The notes under the pieces are model-generated. The model ran no database searches. It was not told the DNA's origin and worked only from the letters and a program-made list of their open reading frames with translations. A DNA stretch of 64,000 nt from NCBI GenBank assembly GCA_938036345.1, contig CALHPJ010000018.1, positions 62,001 through 126,000 on the forward strand, written 5' to 3'. The DNA comes from an uncultured Thermofilaceae archaeon. Its GTDB lineage: Archaea; Thermoproteota; Thermoprotei; Thermofilales; Thermofilaceae. The position numbers were made by a program, and so were the translations under genes. The stretch's first letter is position 1, and each line of letters opens with the position of its first letter. Positions 25,365-34,724 of the stretch are shown here, in pieces.

Positions 25365-27098
25365 CTAGTCATGGGCGTAAATAAACGTTAGTTTCTCCTT
25401 ATTCTCTAAAACTGCGAAACCTAACCTATAGAATTGGACGTGCACCCCAACTTCCAGCTCTCCCGCTTCATGCTCAACTACTCCCTCTATTGTGGTAATT
25501 TTATTACCTTTAGCGACGATGAGAACGGCATTCAAAGCGTCCGTAACGGGGCACCACTGTATTATAGGCAAGTTCCTGGACTTAGCGTATTCTACACTGG
25601 GGTCTATAACTTCCGCCTCTCTTTCGGATATGAATCGTATGTTTGCGAGCCCTAGAAGCCTGATTTCCTTCCCTGGAGTAATGTTTTCGAGCTCTTCACT
25701 GGGTATATAGACTTCACCTGTACTGTTGTGAACTCTTAGCTCGATTCTTCGGGTTCCCCTTTCCGGATATGAAGGATGACGTGGGATTTTAGCTACAAGC
25801 CTCTCAAGGTTGGTTTTCAGCCTAATTTTAACAGGGTTTGGTACAAACATGTACCTGTCAGCGCGAGGCTCCAAATACTTCCTATTTATAGCGTAAAGGT
25901 TTTCTAAACTGATCTTGGCTGAGGAGGGTTTTATTCCGACTTGGATTATTAGCTCCCAAATAGCTTCAGGTAAAATTCCCCGCCTTCTTAACGCGCGTAA
26001 AGTAGCTAACCTAGGGTCGTCAAGGCTATCAAAAAGCCCGGAACGCAGTCCCTCTCTCATTTTTGATTTACTGAGGATGGCGCCCTCTATGCTTAGCCTG
26101 CCGAAGTGAACCGCAACGGGATATTTCCAGGCGAAGTGTTCATAAATGTACTTTTGCTTCAGCGTGTTTACCTCATGCTCAGCGCCCCTTAGGATGTGCG
26201 TTACGCCCATTAGTCGGTCATCGATGGCGCAAGCAAAGTTATAAGTTGGCCAGACCTTATACTTGCTCCCCGTTAGAGGATGAGGGTATCGCTCAGTGTC
26301 TATTACCCTAAATGCTACCCAATCTCTAACGGATGGGTTAGGATGCTTAATATCGGTTTTAATCCTTAAAGTGGCCTCTCCCTCTTCAAAGTCCCCATTT
26401 AGCATTTTCTCCCACAGTTCCAGCTGATATTCCGCTGACCGAGCGGCACAGGAGCATCTAACCCCCGAAGTCCTGCGTTCGCTGAGGGCCTCTCGAGAGC
26501 ACGTACACACATAGGCGCAACCTTTCTCTAAAAGCCGCTTAGCGTAGTCGTAGTATATTTCCATCCTGAGCGACTGTATGTACTCTTCATCCCATTTAAT
26601 CCCCAGCCATTTTAGGTCGTCTCTGATCATCTCGTACGCTTCGGGCATAGGGGCTTTTGTTTTGGGATCCGTATCCTCGAACCTAAGTATGAATCGACCG
26701 GAGTAAATCCTGACATACTCATAGTTGAGGATGGCAGGCCTAGCGCTGCCTAGGTGGAGGACGAAATCCGGGTTTGGCGCAAATCTTGTCACCACTTTCC
26801 CCTCCTCGGCGCCCGGCAGCGGTGGTAAATGCCGCTTTTCGCTCGGCACCTTTCCTTCAACCGCGACGTGGGCCACACTCAAGCTCGCAAGTAACTCCCT
26901 CTGTTCATCTAGGCTCATTGAATTTACTTCGGAGACGACTTCTTCAGCAACTTTGAGCAGCTCCCGGGCTAGGGGGCGAAGATCCGGCCTGCTTCCTAGC
27001 AGCTTAGAGAAGACGGGATTCACCATAGCCTTGCCACCATGTTTAATCGCATTCTCTAGGGCATAGATTAGCAGCTGTCTCCTACATTCCTCCACCAT
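25365..27098 (-). CDS. gltX: Glutamyl-tRNA synthetase, archaeal type
   Basis: Class I aminoacyl-tRNA synthetase that charges tRNA-Glu and, in archaea, also tRNA-Gln as the first step of the amidation route. 577 residues, the normal archaeal length. The N-terminal helical region (1-90) is followed by the Rossmann fold: FAPNPDFVLHLGSARPAILN (HIGH motif as HLGS), FILRFEDTDPKTKAP, and GAILSKSKMREG (KMSKS motif as LSKSK). The C-terminal half is the archaeal beta-barrel anticodon domain. A palindromic AGCATTTAAATGCT at 27128-27141 may hold the promoter. Confidence 0.95.
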   Translation of the reverse strand: MVEECRRQLLIYALENAIKHGGKAMVNPVFSKLLGSRPDLRPLARELLKVAEEVVSEVNSMSLDEQRELLASLSVAHVAVEGKVPSEKRHLPPLPGAEEGKVVTRFAPNPDFVLHLGSARPAILNYEYVRIYSGRFILRFEDTDPKTKAPMPEAYEMIRDDLKWLGIKWDEEYIQSLRMEIYYDYAKRLLEKGCAYVCTCSREALSERRTSGVRCSCAARSAEYQLELWEKMLNGDFEEGEATLRIKTDIKHPNPSVRDWVAFRVIDTERYPHPLTGSKYKVWPTYNFACAIDDRLMGVTHILRGAEHEVNTLKQKYIYEHFAWKYPVAVHFGRLSIEGAILSKSKMREGLRSGLFDSLDDPRLATLRALRRRGILPEAIWELIIQVGIKPSSAKISLENLYAINRKYLEPRADRYMFVPNPVKIRLKTNLERLVAKIPRHPSYPERGTRRIELRVHNSTGEVYIPSEELENITPGKEIRLLGLANIRFISEREAEVIDPSVEYAKSRNLPIIQWCPVTDALNAVLIVAKGNKITTIEGVVEHEAGELEVGVHVQFYRLGFAVLENKEKLTFIYAHD

Positions 27099-27213
27099 CG
27101 GCTAAACACCGCTCCCATAATCCTCGAGCATTTAAATGCTTGAGCTAAACCGCTAAACGATACTGTAACTAGCGCAGGATTTATCTTTATTTTTCCTTGG
27201 CATTAGCCGGGTT

Positions 27214-27924
27214 ATGCTAGAACTCGGGCTGGTGCGGAAGATTTTAAGCTTCGCGCTGCTAGCTTACGCGGCATTTTCGGACGTAAAGACGAGAGAGGTG
27301 GAAGATATTATTTGGCTCGCATTGTGCGCTATATCAGCCCCACTCGTATTCTACGAGCTAATTAGGGCAGAGCCCGGAGTTCTACTTTTTTACGCTTTCT
27401 CATTCTACTTAGCTTTCACGCTGGGCTTGCTTCTATCCTCGTTTAACATCATGGGAGGGGCGGACTTCCTTGCTATCGCGTGCATGGGAATAGTGACGGT
27501 GCCGGAGTTTAACGGTCCCATATCCGCTTTGCCCTCGCTATCTGTAATGGTGAATTCCCTACTGGTATCTTTAATTTACCCGTTGAGCATCTTTGCGAAG
27601 AACATGGCAGCTGTACTCAGGGGAGAAAGGTTGTTTGAAGGGGTAGAAGTAAGCTCGCTAGCAAAGGGTCTAGCTCTCTTCACCTTGGTTAAAGTGCCAG
27701 TTGAGGAGTATAGGCGTAGAAGGGATTTCTACTCTCTCGCAGAAACAGTGGAAGACGATAAAAGGAGAATCTCCTTTTCTTTAAAAATTCGCAGTGATGA
27801 TGTGCAGCCTTCGGAGGGAGAGGTATGGGTCACGCCACATATACCGTATGTGGCAATGCTTGTCGCAGGCTACGCAATCCACCTAATGCTCGGCTGCCTG
27901 GTGGAGCTACTCTTGCCCAGGTAA
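27214..27924 (+). CDS. A24-family prepilin peptidase (FlaK/PibD-like)
   Basis: Membrane aspartic protease that removes class III signal peptides from archaellins and pilins. The 236-residue protein shows the two catalytic aspartates: AAFSDVKTREVEDIIW near residues 20-35 and NIMGGADFLAIACMG near 80-94 (GxGD type as GGAD). Four to six hydrophobic segments are visible, with a soluble basic loop about 170-210. A TATA-like TTTATCTTTA lies about 27 bases before the ATG. No pilin or archaellin genes are in this window, so its substrates are elsewhere. Confidence 0.85.
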   Translation: MLELGLVRKILSFALLAYAAFSDVKTREVEDIIWLALCAISAPLVFYELIRAEPGVLLFYAFSFYLAFTLGLLLSSFNIMGGADFLAIACMGIVTVPEFNGPISALPSLSVMVNSLLVSLIYPLSIFAKNMAAVLRGERLFEGVEVSSLAKGLALFTLVKVPVEEYRRRRDFYSLAETVEDDKRRISFSLKIRSDDVQPSEGEVWVTPHIPYVAMLVAGYAIHLMLGCLVELLLPR

Positions 27925-28059
27925 CAGCAATTCCCTAGGCGGAAAAGGTTAAATGGTTACTAGCTTGTTTAAATGGGCTATGACGCAGAAACCGGGTTCC
28001 GACGGGTGATACCCGGATGGCGATAAGGCTGGGATGAGCCCTATCCATATCCGGCAAAG

Positions 28060-28067
28060 TATAAAAT
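28060..28067 (+). promoter_or_regulatory. TATA box of the tetraether lipid synthase gene
   Basis: TATAAAAT located about 33 bases before the ATG at 28097, in a spacer otherwise free of genes. It implies a leaderless or near-leaderless transcript for the synthase and the gene after it. Confidence 0.55.
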
Positions 28068-28096
28068 GCTCTTTAGGATAAGCATCAAGGAAAAGT

Positions 28097-29923
28097 ATGG
28101 AAAGGTCTACTATTACGGAGGAGATAGGATTCCCTAAATACTCCGAAATTAAAGATCTAACTCCTGAGAAAATAGGTGAGATAAGCCGTACTTTTATGAG
28201 CAAACTTATGCCTAAAGTCAACGAGGATTACAAAGTTTATTTAACCATCCCTCCCGACCTAAAGGATGGGGAGAAATTAATCACCCACACTCTCTCCACT
28301 TGCCCCCATTGCTACTCGCTCCTCACGGCGACTGTGTTTGAGAGGGAAGGGAAGGTCTACATAAGGAAAAAGTGTCCGGAGCACGGTGAGTTCGAAGAGC
28401 TTTACTTTGGAGATCATTCCTTGTATGAGAAGTTTAGAAAGTGGCAACATGATGGAAAAGGTATTTGGACGCCTAACGTGCAAACTTCATCTCTATGTCC
28501 ATACAATTGCGGGCTATGCTCGAGGCATAAAAGCCATACAGCATTGCTGAACCTAGCAGTAACGAACAGGTGCAGTTTACGATGCTGGTACTGTTTCTTC
28601 TTTGCAGTTAAAGCCGGTTACGTCTACGAACCATCACTAAATCACATTAGATTCATGCTGAGAGAGGCTAGGAAAATGCTACCGTATCCAGCTGTAGCCG
28701 TTCAATTCACTGGCGGAGAACCGCTTTTACGGGACGACATAGTAGACATCGTGAGAATAGCCAGGGAAGAGGGTTATCACCACGTTCAGATAAATACTGA
28801 GGGTATTAGGTTAGCTTACGAACCCGATCTAGCAATAAAACTGCGGGAAGCAGGCACCAACGTAATTTACATGAGCTTCGATGGAGTTAGTCCGTATACT
28901 AATCCGAAAAACCATTGGGAAGTCCCGTATACGCTTGAAGCCCTAAGAAAGGCCGGCTTAGGTGCTGTGTTAGTTCCAACAGTAATAAAGGATTATAACT
29001 TGCACGAAATAGGAGCTATAGTGAAGTTCGCCCTGAAGCATTCTGACATCGTTAGAGGAGTTAACATGCAGCCGGTTTCAATCGTTGGTAGGGTTCCCAA
29101 GAAAGAGCGGGAGAAGCTAAGGGTTACCATCCCTGACGTTATAATAGAAATTGAAAGGCAAACGAACGGCAGTATAAGCAGAGGGGATTGGTACCCAGTA
29201 CCAAGCGTAGCGCCTGTTTCCAGGATTGTGGAAGCGTTAACCGATAGGCCACGATTTGAACTCACCACGCACTTTGTCTGCGGAGCAGCGACCTACGTGT
29301 TCTTAGATGGAGACGAGATAGTGCCAATAACCAGGTTCGTTGACGTAGAGGGGCTCCTGCACTTTCTAGATGAAACAGCCGAGAAAATCAAGGGAGGGTC
29401 TAACAAATACATAGCTGCTTTAAGTGTGCTGTATAAACTCGGGAGATTTATCGATACCAGCAGGGCTCCTAAAAGGTTCAGGAGTAAAAGGAAATTCCTT
29501 AAATACATATATAATATACTTTTGAAACACGATTACTCGGCACTCGGCGAGTTCCACTATCAGGCACTCTTTCTCGGACTCATGCACTTCCAGGACCCCT
29601 ACAACTACGATGTGAGTAGGGTGCAGAGGTGCGATGTTCACTACGCGATGCCTGACGGGCGTATAGTGCCTTTCTGCACTTTTAATGTGTTCCCAGAGTT
29701 CTATAGAGACAGGGTACAGAAGGCGTTTTCCTACACGATAGATGAATGGGAACAGCTGACTGGAAAAAGGCTTTCAGAGGAAGTCTATAGACGCGACATT
29801 AAGAAGTTGCTTAGCGGCGAAGCATATAGAAAAGCTTACGAAGGGATAGTTGATGTCGACTCAATACCTTATGAAGAACATGTAACTGCATCAAAGAGGT
29901 TTGGTATACCCGTAAGTGAGTAA
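28097..29923 (+). CDS. tes: Tetraether lipid synthase (Tes/GDGT-MAS family radical SAM)
   Basis: Radical SAM enzyme expected to join two archaeol phytanyl chains into a membrane-spanning tetraether. 608 residues. The N-terminal accessory iron-sulfur/zinc region carries CPHCYS (about 69), CPEHGEF (about 95) and CPYNCGLCSRHKSHT (about 134-148), as in the characterised Methanocaldococcus enzyme. The radical SAM motif is CSLRCWYC near 159-166, with the SAM-binding FTGGEPLLRDD near 203. The long C-terminal part has HFVCGAATYVFLD and the further cysteines RCDVHYAMPDGRIVPFCTFN. The next gene starts four bases after its stop. Confidence 0.88.
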   Translation: MERSTITEEIGFPKYSEIKDLTPEKIGEISRTFMSKLMPKVNEDYKVYLTIPPDLKDGEKLITHTLSTCPHCYSLLTATVFEREGKVYIRKKCPEHGEFEELYFGDHSLYEKFRKWQHDGKGIWTPNVQTSSLCPYNCGLCSRHKSHTALLNLAVTNRCSLRCWYCFFFAVKAGYVYEPSLNHIRFMLREARKMLPYPAVAVQFTGGEPLLRDDIVDIVRIAREEGYHHVQINTEGIRLAYEPDLAIKLREAGTNVIYMSFDGVSPYTNPKNHWEVPYTLEALRKAGLGAVLVPTVIKDYNLHEIGAIVKFALKHSDIVRGVNMQPVSIVGRVPKKEREKLRVTIPDVIIEIERQTNGSISRGDWYPVPSVAPVSRIVEALTDRPRFELTTHFVCGAATYVFLDGDEIVPITRFVDVEGLLHFLDETAEKIKGGSNKYIAALSVLYKLGRFIDTSRAPKRFRSKRKFLKYIYNILLKHDYSALGEFHYQALFLGLMHFQDPYNYDVSRVQRCDVHYAMPDGRIVPFCTFNVFPEFYRDRVQKAFSYTIDEWEQLTGKRLSEEVYRRDIKKLLSGEAYRKAYEGIVDVDSIPYEEHVTASKRFGIPVSE

Positions 29924-29926
29924 AGT

Positions 29927-30364
29927 ATGCATGTGAAAAGCTTTAATTTTGCCTTCAAGTTGTTGGATCCGCTAAAGTTTGAGGCGCATGTTAAAACTAA
30001 TACTTACTTAAAGCAAGGTGATAGGCTTTTAAAGTTAACCGGAGTGGAGCGTAGCTTTACACCGGACGACGCCCTGGACTTTGACCTGGAATTTGGGGAT
30101 GTCATTCAGCTGACATTTTCCGACGTGGTTCGAGGCAGCTTTGAGTGCAGCGTCATGGACTTTGACTTACGAGGATTGGTCGTGAAGGTTTATGACTGCG
30201 ATATTTTGGGAAAAAAGTATAAGCTCTTTTCCTTGTATTCAGCCGAGAACGATTTGGAAAGGCTCTATGCAGACAGGTTAGTGAGACTAACCCCCATAAA
30301 TGAGCGAATAAGTAGGCTTGCAGCCAAGCTAGGTTTAAATACCTCCTCCCTAAGCATTCTTTAA
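29927..30364 (+). CDS. Hypothetical protein adjacent to tetraether synthase
   Basis: Unrecognised protein of 145 residues starting four bases after the tetraether synthase, so surely in the same transcript. It is rich in beta-strand segments (FEAHVKTNTYLKQGDRLLKL, FDLEFGDVIQLTFSDVVRG, GLVVKVYDCDILGKKYKLFS) and has a helical C-terminus. No cysteines in metal-like spacing, no membrane segment, no signal peptide. A role with the lipid synthase is only inferred from the tight spacing. Confidence 0.6.
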   Translation: MHVKSFNFAFKLLDPLKFEAHVKTNTYLKQGDRLLKLTGVERSFTPDDALDFDLEFGDVIQLTFSDVVRGSFECSVMDFDLRGLVVKVYDCDILGKKYKLFSLYSAENDLERLYADRLVRLTPINERISRLAAKLGLNTSSLSIL

Positions 30365-30423
30365 ATCCTTTTTATATATTTGTCAGTGAAAAAATTTATC
30401 TAGAGCATTTTTCTACATACTAT

Positions 30424-30732
30424 GTGACAGGTTCTGAAGAAAAGTGCTTGCTTGAACACGTGGTGCTCATTTCTAAAGAGTTGCTTAATAACACCCGATC
30501 CCGCGTAATATCAATTAAGTTGCGCACTCTTTTAAAGTATGCTTACGTTTCGTACAGGAGAAAGACTACCGATCTAAACTCTATCCGAGGGCTGGTTCCG
30601 CGTGTCAGGCCACCCTCTAAACTCACCAACCAGTACTTTTATAGGGAAATGGAAAAAGTTCTGAAAAATAACTTTAACGTGAGAATTGAGAACAGAAGGC
30701 AGTTTAGGTATGTGATTTTTACAAAGGTTTAA
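30424..30732 (+). CDS. Small hypothetical basic protein
   Basis: Reading frame of 102 residues from a GTG at 30424. The composition is basic, with helical N-terminus (LLEHVVLISKELLNNTRSRV) and a C-terminal NFNVRIENRRQFRYVIF. It has a possible winged-helix feel, but no clear family. A TATA-like TTTATATATTTG near 30369-30380 lies about 50 bases upstream. It is separated from the following convergent PUA gene by nine bases. Moderately likely to be a true gene. Confidence 0.45.
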   Translation: MTGSEEKCLLEHVVLISKELLNNTRSRVISIKLRTLLKYAYVSYRRKTTDLNSIRGLVPRVRPPSKLTNQYFYREMEKVLKNNFNVRIENRRQFRYVIFTKV

Positions 30733-30741
30733 CTTTTTTAA

Positions 30742-31242
30742 CTAGCTTTTATTAGAACCCTCACTTACTCCTTTCCTAACTTTAACCGCTTTGCCAGCTT
30801 TTTTCGACAGCATCTCGATGCCGTTCACTATAGCTTTACCAACTCCGACTAGTATCCCCTCAGTGTCTACGACCAGAACCTCATCCCCCGGTTTAATCTC
30901 CGGATCTGCGTTTACAACATGTCTGCAGAACACCGTCCTACCTTGAGCTACAAAGGAGGCCGCCTCTTTCCCAACTACTACCCTACATTTGAGTGGAGGT
31001 AGAACTTTCAATAATTTCGCAGCCCCCTTAAGGGTAGGCACGAAAAACCCGTCGCTAGCCCTTATCGTACCGATTAACTCGTCGTCCATGTAGATTTCCC
31101 TAATCCTACCCGTAGCCGGTGATAGCCGAACTTTAATTTCCCCTTCCTCAAGGAGGGCGCGAGCCTCCTTACCCAGTTGGTAGGCTAGAACCGCCTTAAG
31201 CATTTCAACCACGTTCCTAGTTAGAGGCTTTTCAGCACCCAT
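30742..31242 (-). CDS. PUA-domain RNA-binding protein
   Basis: Protein of 166 residues from the ATG at 31242 (an ATG at 31278 would overlap the divergent MBF1 gene). The first ~75 residues resemble the pre-PUA domain found with archaeal tRNA-guanine transglycosylase and related proteins. Residues about 80-150 form a PUA domain: CRVVVGKEAASFVAQGRTVF, CRHVVNADPEIKPGDEVLVV, and GILVGVGKAIVNGIEMLS. A basic tail ends the chain. It probably binds tRNA or rRNA, perhaps as a modification factor. It is divergent from MBF1 with 28 bases between the starts. Confidence 0.8.
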   Translation of the reverse strand: MGAEKPLTRNVVEMLKAVLAYQLGKEARALLEEGEIKVRLSPATGRIREIYMDDELIGTIRASDGFFVPTLKGAAKLLKVLPPLKCRVVVGKEAASFVAQGRTVFCRHVVNADPEIKPGDEVLVVDTEGILVGVGKAIVNGIEMLSKKAGKAVKVRKGVSEGSNKS

Positions 31243-31270
31243 TATAGCTATACTCTTGCGCAAAACGTAT

Positions 31271-31774
31271 ATGAGCATAGCGCATAAACATAGTGTGCGA
31301 TGCGAATTATGCGGAGAGGAGATCCGGGGAAAGGCCTACCTGGGAGTGGTTGATAGGGCGGAGCTAATCCTGTGTGAAAAATGTGTAAAGAGGGCTAGCA
31401 AAGTTTACGGTCCATTGGGGGCTAAAAAACCGGCCTCGCAAGCTATTACCCAATCTCGACGCGCTACACGTGTTGAGGGTGGGAGAAGAGAAATTGTCGA
31501 AGAAGTTGTTGAGGACTTTGCTGAAAGGATAAGGGAGGCTAGGGAACGAGCGGGTTTTACCAAAGATACTTTAGCCGCATTACTCGGCACTAAAGTCTCC
31601 GTCATTAGAAGGCTAGAGGAGGGTTCTCTCAAACCAACACTGGAGATGGCGCGAAAACTTGAAAAAATACTCAAAGTGCAGCTTATTGAGGACGTCTCTG
31701 AAAGGGGCCTGGAGGGGGGTGGTATAGAAGCTTGGGAGCAGACATTGGGAGATGTAGCCGAGTTCAAAGGGTAA
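31271..31774 (+). CDS. mbf1: Multiprotein bridging factor 1 homologue (aMBF1)
   Basis: Archaeal MBF1, 167 residues from the ATG at 31271. An N-terminal zinc ribbon (CELCGEEIRG near 12-21, LCEKCVKRAS near 39-48) is followed by a linker with basic residues. The canonical Cro-like helix-turn-helix comes last: IREARERAGFTKDTLAALLG and TKVSVIRRLEEGSLKPTLEM. Eukaryotic MBF1 bridges activators and TBP and protects the ribosome from frameshifting; the archaeal protein associates with ribosomes. Its last 43 bases overlap the HflX reading frame. Confidence 0.92.
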   Translation: MSIAHKHSVRCELCGEEIRGKAYLGVVDRAELILCEKCVKRASKVYGPLGAKKPASQAITQSRRATRVEGGRREIVEEVVEDFAERIREARERAGFTKDTLAALLGTKVSVIRRLEEGSLKPTLEMARKLEKILKVQLIEDVSERGLEGGGIEAWEQTLGDVAEFKG

Positions 31775-33027
31775 AACCCAGGCGTGTTATTTTGGTTGAA
31801 AGACTAGACGAAGGCGGAAGCAGCCTCATGCATGAGCTAAAAGAGCTTGCCACAGCGGCTGGCTACGAGGTTGCAGGCGTCTTAACGCAGGTTAGGCGTC
31901 CGGACTCCAACTACCAAGTAGGGGAGGGTAAAGTAGAGGAATTAAGGGAGTTGGTCAAAAAGACAGGGGCGTGCAAGGTAATCTTTTTCAACGACTTGAA
32001 ACCCCGCCAGGCTTACAACCTGACTAAGAGGCTTGGAGTTGAGGTAATAGATCGCTTCCAATTGATACTGGAGATTTTCGCTAGCAGAGCTGGCAGCAAG
32101 GAGGCTAAACTCCAGATAGAGCTGGCCAAGCTGAAGAGAGAGCTTTCGTTTGCCCGTGAATGGCTAAGGTTAGCAAAATTGGGTGAGCTGCACGGTTTCC
32201 TTGGAGGTGGGGAATACGCCATCGACGCTTATTACAAACATGTTAGGAGAAGGATAGCCAAGATAGAGGAGGAGCTCTCTAAGCTGAGGGTCTTTAAGGA
32301 GAGCCGATGGATGAAAAGGAGCTGGGAGGGTGGCTTGTACTATGTAGCCCTCACGGGTTATACTGGGGCTGGGAAGACTACGCTGTTTAGGGCTCTAACC
32401 GGCTACCAAGGATACGTGGATGGAAGGCCCTTCGCCACGCTCAACACGAAAATGAGTAGGACGTCTATTGAGGGAAGACCCGTAGTTATCTCCGATACCG
32501 TTGGCTTTATAGATAGTTTACCTCCACAGCTTCTAGATGCCTTTTATACGACATTGGGTGAAGTGGCTTTGGCAGACATAGTCGTAATGGTGTTCGACGT
32601 TAGTGAAGACTTGAAGGAAATTAAACGTAAGTTCTCCGCCGCCTACGCAACATTAAGGGCTTTAGGAGTAAGTCCCAGCAAAATTATCGCGGTAGCTAAT
32701 AAGGTCGACTTACTTAACGGGGAGAACCTTGAGGCGAAACTTTCGCCAGCTCGGTCGCTGGGATTTGAGCCAATCCCGGTTTCGGCCCTCAAAGGCGAGG
32801 GAATTGAGCAACTTAAAAAAGCCATACTAGAGAGGTTGCCTGGCTACGCAGTAGTTAAGGTCGAAATCGATGGGATTAATAAAATCGGTGTACTGCAAAA
32901 GTTACGTAGAGGGGCCTTTGTAAAGGAGGTGAACATTGAGAACGGGAGACTTGATGCCGTTGTTGAGGGTCGGAAAGAGTGGATTGAAAGCATTCTGCGG
33001 AAAGAGTTCTCGGAAAGTGATCAGTAG
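31732..33027 (+). CDS. hflX: GTPase HflX
   Basis: Ribosome-associated GTPase of 431 residues. The N-terminal HflX domain ([56 protein letters not shown]) and the coiled linker precede the G domain. The G motifs are [15 protein letters not shown] (G1), [14 protein letters not shown] (G3), and VANKVDLL (G4). A C-terminal domain of about 60 residues follows. The start TTG at 31732 is uncertain, since it lies inside MBF1; an internal start near the RRVIL segment is possible. Splits stalled or hibernating ribosomes in known cases. Next gene 16 bases away. Confidence 0.9.
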   Translation: MGADIGRCSRVQRVKPRRVILVERLDEGGSSLMHELKELATAAGYEVAGVLTQVRRPDSNYQVGEGKVEELRELVKKTGACKVIFFNDLKPRQAYNLTKRLGVEVIDRFQLILEIFASRAGSKEAKLQIELAKLKRELSFAREWLRLAKLGELHGFLGGGEYAIDAYYKHVRRRIAKIEEELSKLRVFKESRWMKRSWEGGLYYVALTGYTGAGKTTLFRALTGYQGYVDGRPFATLNTKMSRTSIEGRPVVISDTVGFIDSLPPQLLDAFYTTLGEVALADIVVMVFDVSEDLKEIKRKFSAAYATLRALGVSPSKIIAVANKVDLLNGENLEAKLSPARSLGFEPIPVSALKGEGIEQLKKAILERLPGYAVVKVEIDGINKIGVLQKLRRGAFVKEVNIENGRLDAVVEGRKEWIESILRKEFSESDQ

Positions 33028-33043
33028 TCCGAGTGGGTACTCT

Positions 33044-33589
33044 ATGCAGGTGTTTGTTTTAAGAATTGGGCATAGGCCTGGAAGAGATAGGAGAGTGTCC
33101 ACTCATGTGGGCCTCGTAGCTAGAGCGTTCGGCGCAGACGGCATAATATACGTTGGCAATGTTGAGAAATCTTTGCTAGAGAGTCTAAGGAAAGTTGTAG
33201 AGACATGGGGTGGACCTTTCTCCATTGAAGTAGCGCCCTCGTATAAGCAAGTCATCACATACTGGAAAGAAAGGGGCGGAGTCGTTGTGCACCTGACAAT
33301 GTACGGCGAGAACATCGAAGGAAGTGATGTACTCGAGCGGATCAAAGCTTATGGCAGAGATATTTTAATTGTAGTAGGCGCCGAGAAAGTTCCGGCTGAC
33401 GTGTATGAATTAGCCGACTTTAACGTAGCTGTTGGCAACCAGCCACATAGCGAAGTAGCCGCTTTAGCTGTTTTCTTAGATAGACTTTACGGAGGGAAGG
33501 AGCTGCTAAAGAAATTTAAGGGTGGAAGACTAGCAATCATACCTTCACCGCGAGGAAAGAAGTTAATCGGGGCTGTCGATCATGAGTGA
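33044..33589 (+). CDS. trm56: tRNA (cytidine-56 2'-O)-methyltransferase aTrm56
   Basis: SPOUT-class methyltransferase that modifies C56 in the T loop of archaeal tRNA. 181 residues from the ATG at 33044. The family signature is [20 protein letters not shown] followed by [10 protein letters not shown], and the SAM-binding knot is [20 protein letters not shown] then [20 protein letters not shown]. Overlaps the TFE gene by eight bases, so the operon continues. Confidence 0.93.
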   Translation: MQVFVLRIGHRPGRDRRVSTHVGLVARAFGADGIIYVGNVEKSLLESLRKVVETWGGPFSIEVAPSYKQVITYWKERGGVVVHLTMYGENIEGSDVLERIKAYGRDILIVVGAEKVPADVYELADFNVAVGNQPHSEVAALAVFLDRLYGGKELLKKFKGGRLAIIPSPRGKKLIGAVDHE

Positions 33590-34085
33590 AAGAGATCAAG
33601 TGTTGTTCATATTGGCGAAGAAAATCCATGGCGACATAGCCGGGAGAATAGCTGAAAGGTTATCCAGGGTAGGGGAAGCTACAGATGAACAGCTTTCGCA
33701 AGCGTTGGGGATAGAAATCGGCATCATAAGGAGGCTGCTTAACGAGCTATACGAGTCGAGGTTTGTTCGGTATAGGAGGGTTAGGGATGTTGATCAAGGC
33801 TGGTACTTATACTACTGGAGGTTAACAGACGATGATCCATTCCGTGTAGTCGAAGAAAGGAAGAAGAAGGTTCTCGAGAACCTAAAGCTGAAGTTAGAGC
33901 ACGAGGAGAGCGGATCCTACTTCGTTTGTCCGCAATGCAAGACGAGATACTCTTTTGACGATGTCGCAGACTACATGTTTAGGTGCCCTGAATGCGGTTC
34001 CGACCTCGAGGCAGCCGATAATAGCCTAATCATAGATAAACTTAAAATGGTTATACGTAGGCTCGAAGAACTAAAGCTGGAATAA
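33582..34085 (+). CDS. tfe: Transcription initiation factor E alpha (TFE)
   Basis: Archaeal TFE alpha, 167 residues, stabilises the RNA polymerase open complex. The N-terminal winged-helix domain ([40 protein letters not shown]) and the wing [11 protein letters not shown] are followed by a charged linker. The C-terminal zinc ribbon is [20 protein letters not shown] with CPEC after it, near residues 111-135. It ends a group MBF1-HflX-Trm56-TFE on one strand. Confidence 0.95.
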   Translation: MSERDQVLFILAKKIHGDIAGRIAERLSRVGEATDEQLSQALGIEIGIIRRLLNELYESRFVRYRRVRDVDQGWYLYYWRLTDDDPFRVVEERKKKVLENLKLKLEHEESGSYFVCPQCKTRYSFDDVADYMFRCPECGSDLEAADNSLIIDKLKMVIRRLEELKLE

Positions 34086-34431
34086 AATTTCGGTCCTATA
34101 GAATCTTGGTTTTCATAGGCTTCACGTTCTTTGCGCGTCGTCGAGCATACAGTGAAGTGCAGGAGGCGTCGAATAAGGCTGTTCGGGGAAACCGCCACAG
34201 CCGCGAGCCTTTACCGGAGCTGTAGATCGCGCGCTGCAAATAAAGTGAGGGTGAGGTGGTTGTAGAAGTAGCGCTGCCCCGGCCAGCGGACAAAGAAGCT
34301 AAGTCAGCAATTTCAAAATCCCTCCCCCTTTTTTATTATAGTTACTTTTATACCCCTCCCAGTACTTGATACACAAAACCTATCTTTCTGCTACCTTTTT
34401 AGGTTTCTCACCTTTTGGATAGACTAAAGGC
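34086..34431. other. Intergenic stretch with possible decayed coding fragments
   Basis: About 350 bases with no intact gene. The + strand has two short open segments that look coding-like: one with GFTFFARRRAYSEVQEASNK from about 34106 to a TAG near 34224, and one with VVVEVALPRPADKEAKSAIS from about 34256. They lie in different contexts and lack starts. They may be remnants of a small gene, or chance. A pyrimidine-rich tract (34320-34340) could terminate the TFE transcript. Confidence 0.3.
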
Positions 34432-34440
34432 TTAATAAAT
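34432..34440 (+). promoter_or_regulatory. TATA-like element of the regulator-pncB operon
   Basis: TTAATAAAT lies about 34 bases before the ATG at 34470 but only about 16 before the ATG at 34452, so it favours the downstream start for the regulator gene. Confidence 0.45.
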
Positions 34441-34469
34441 CGACAAGAGAGATGAGTCGGTGCGCTCCA

Positions 34470-34724
34470 ATGCCAGGCAAGATATTGAGTATCAAGGAGG
34501 CTTTAAGCCACCCTCTGCGAAGGCGCATAGTGGTGGCGTTAATGGATGACCCGGGAATCAGCTTGAGACAGCTGGCGCGCCATCTGGGAATAGGGATCGG
34601 CGCCCTTTCTGGTCACTTGTCGATCCTGTACCGCACGGGGCTCATTAGGGAGGAAAAGCAAGGAAACCGCTTACAGCTATTCATAAACGAGAAGTACGTG
34701 GCTAATCTAATCGGAGAGAGGTGA
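34470..34724 (+). CDS. ArsR-type winged helix-turn-helix regulator
   Basis: Small DNA-binding protein of 84 residues from the ATG at 34470. The single domain LSHPLRRRIVVALMDDPGIS, LRQLARHLGIGIGALSGHLS, ILYRTGLIREEKQGNRLQLF is the ArsR or MarR-like winged helix. There is no sensor domain. Its last four bases overlap the start of the nicotinate phosphoribosyltransferase gene, so the two proteins are made together. It may repress the operon in response to NAD or a precursor, but that is inference from position only. Confidence 0.75.
   Translation: MPGKILSIKEALSHPLRRRIVVALMDDPGISLRQLARHLGIGIGALSGHLSILYRTGLIREEKQGNRLQLFINEKYVANLIGER

Noticed and set aside
27950-28060. Possible C/D box guide RNA before the tetraether synthase
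   Set aside because: C-like (ATGACG) and D-like boxes are present but each departs from consensus and no target match can be tested here.
34096-34293. A 65-residue minus-strand frame downstream of TFE
   Set aside because: Low-complexity basic composition, no binding site or TATA element, no recognisable motif.
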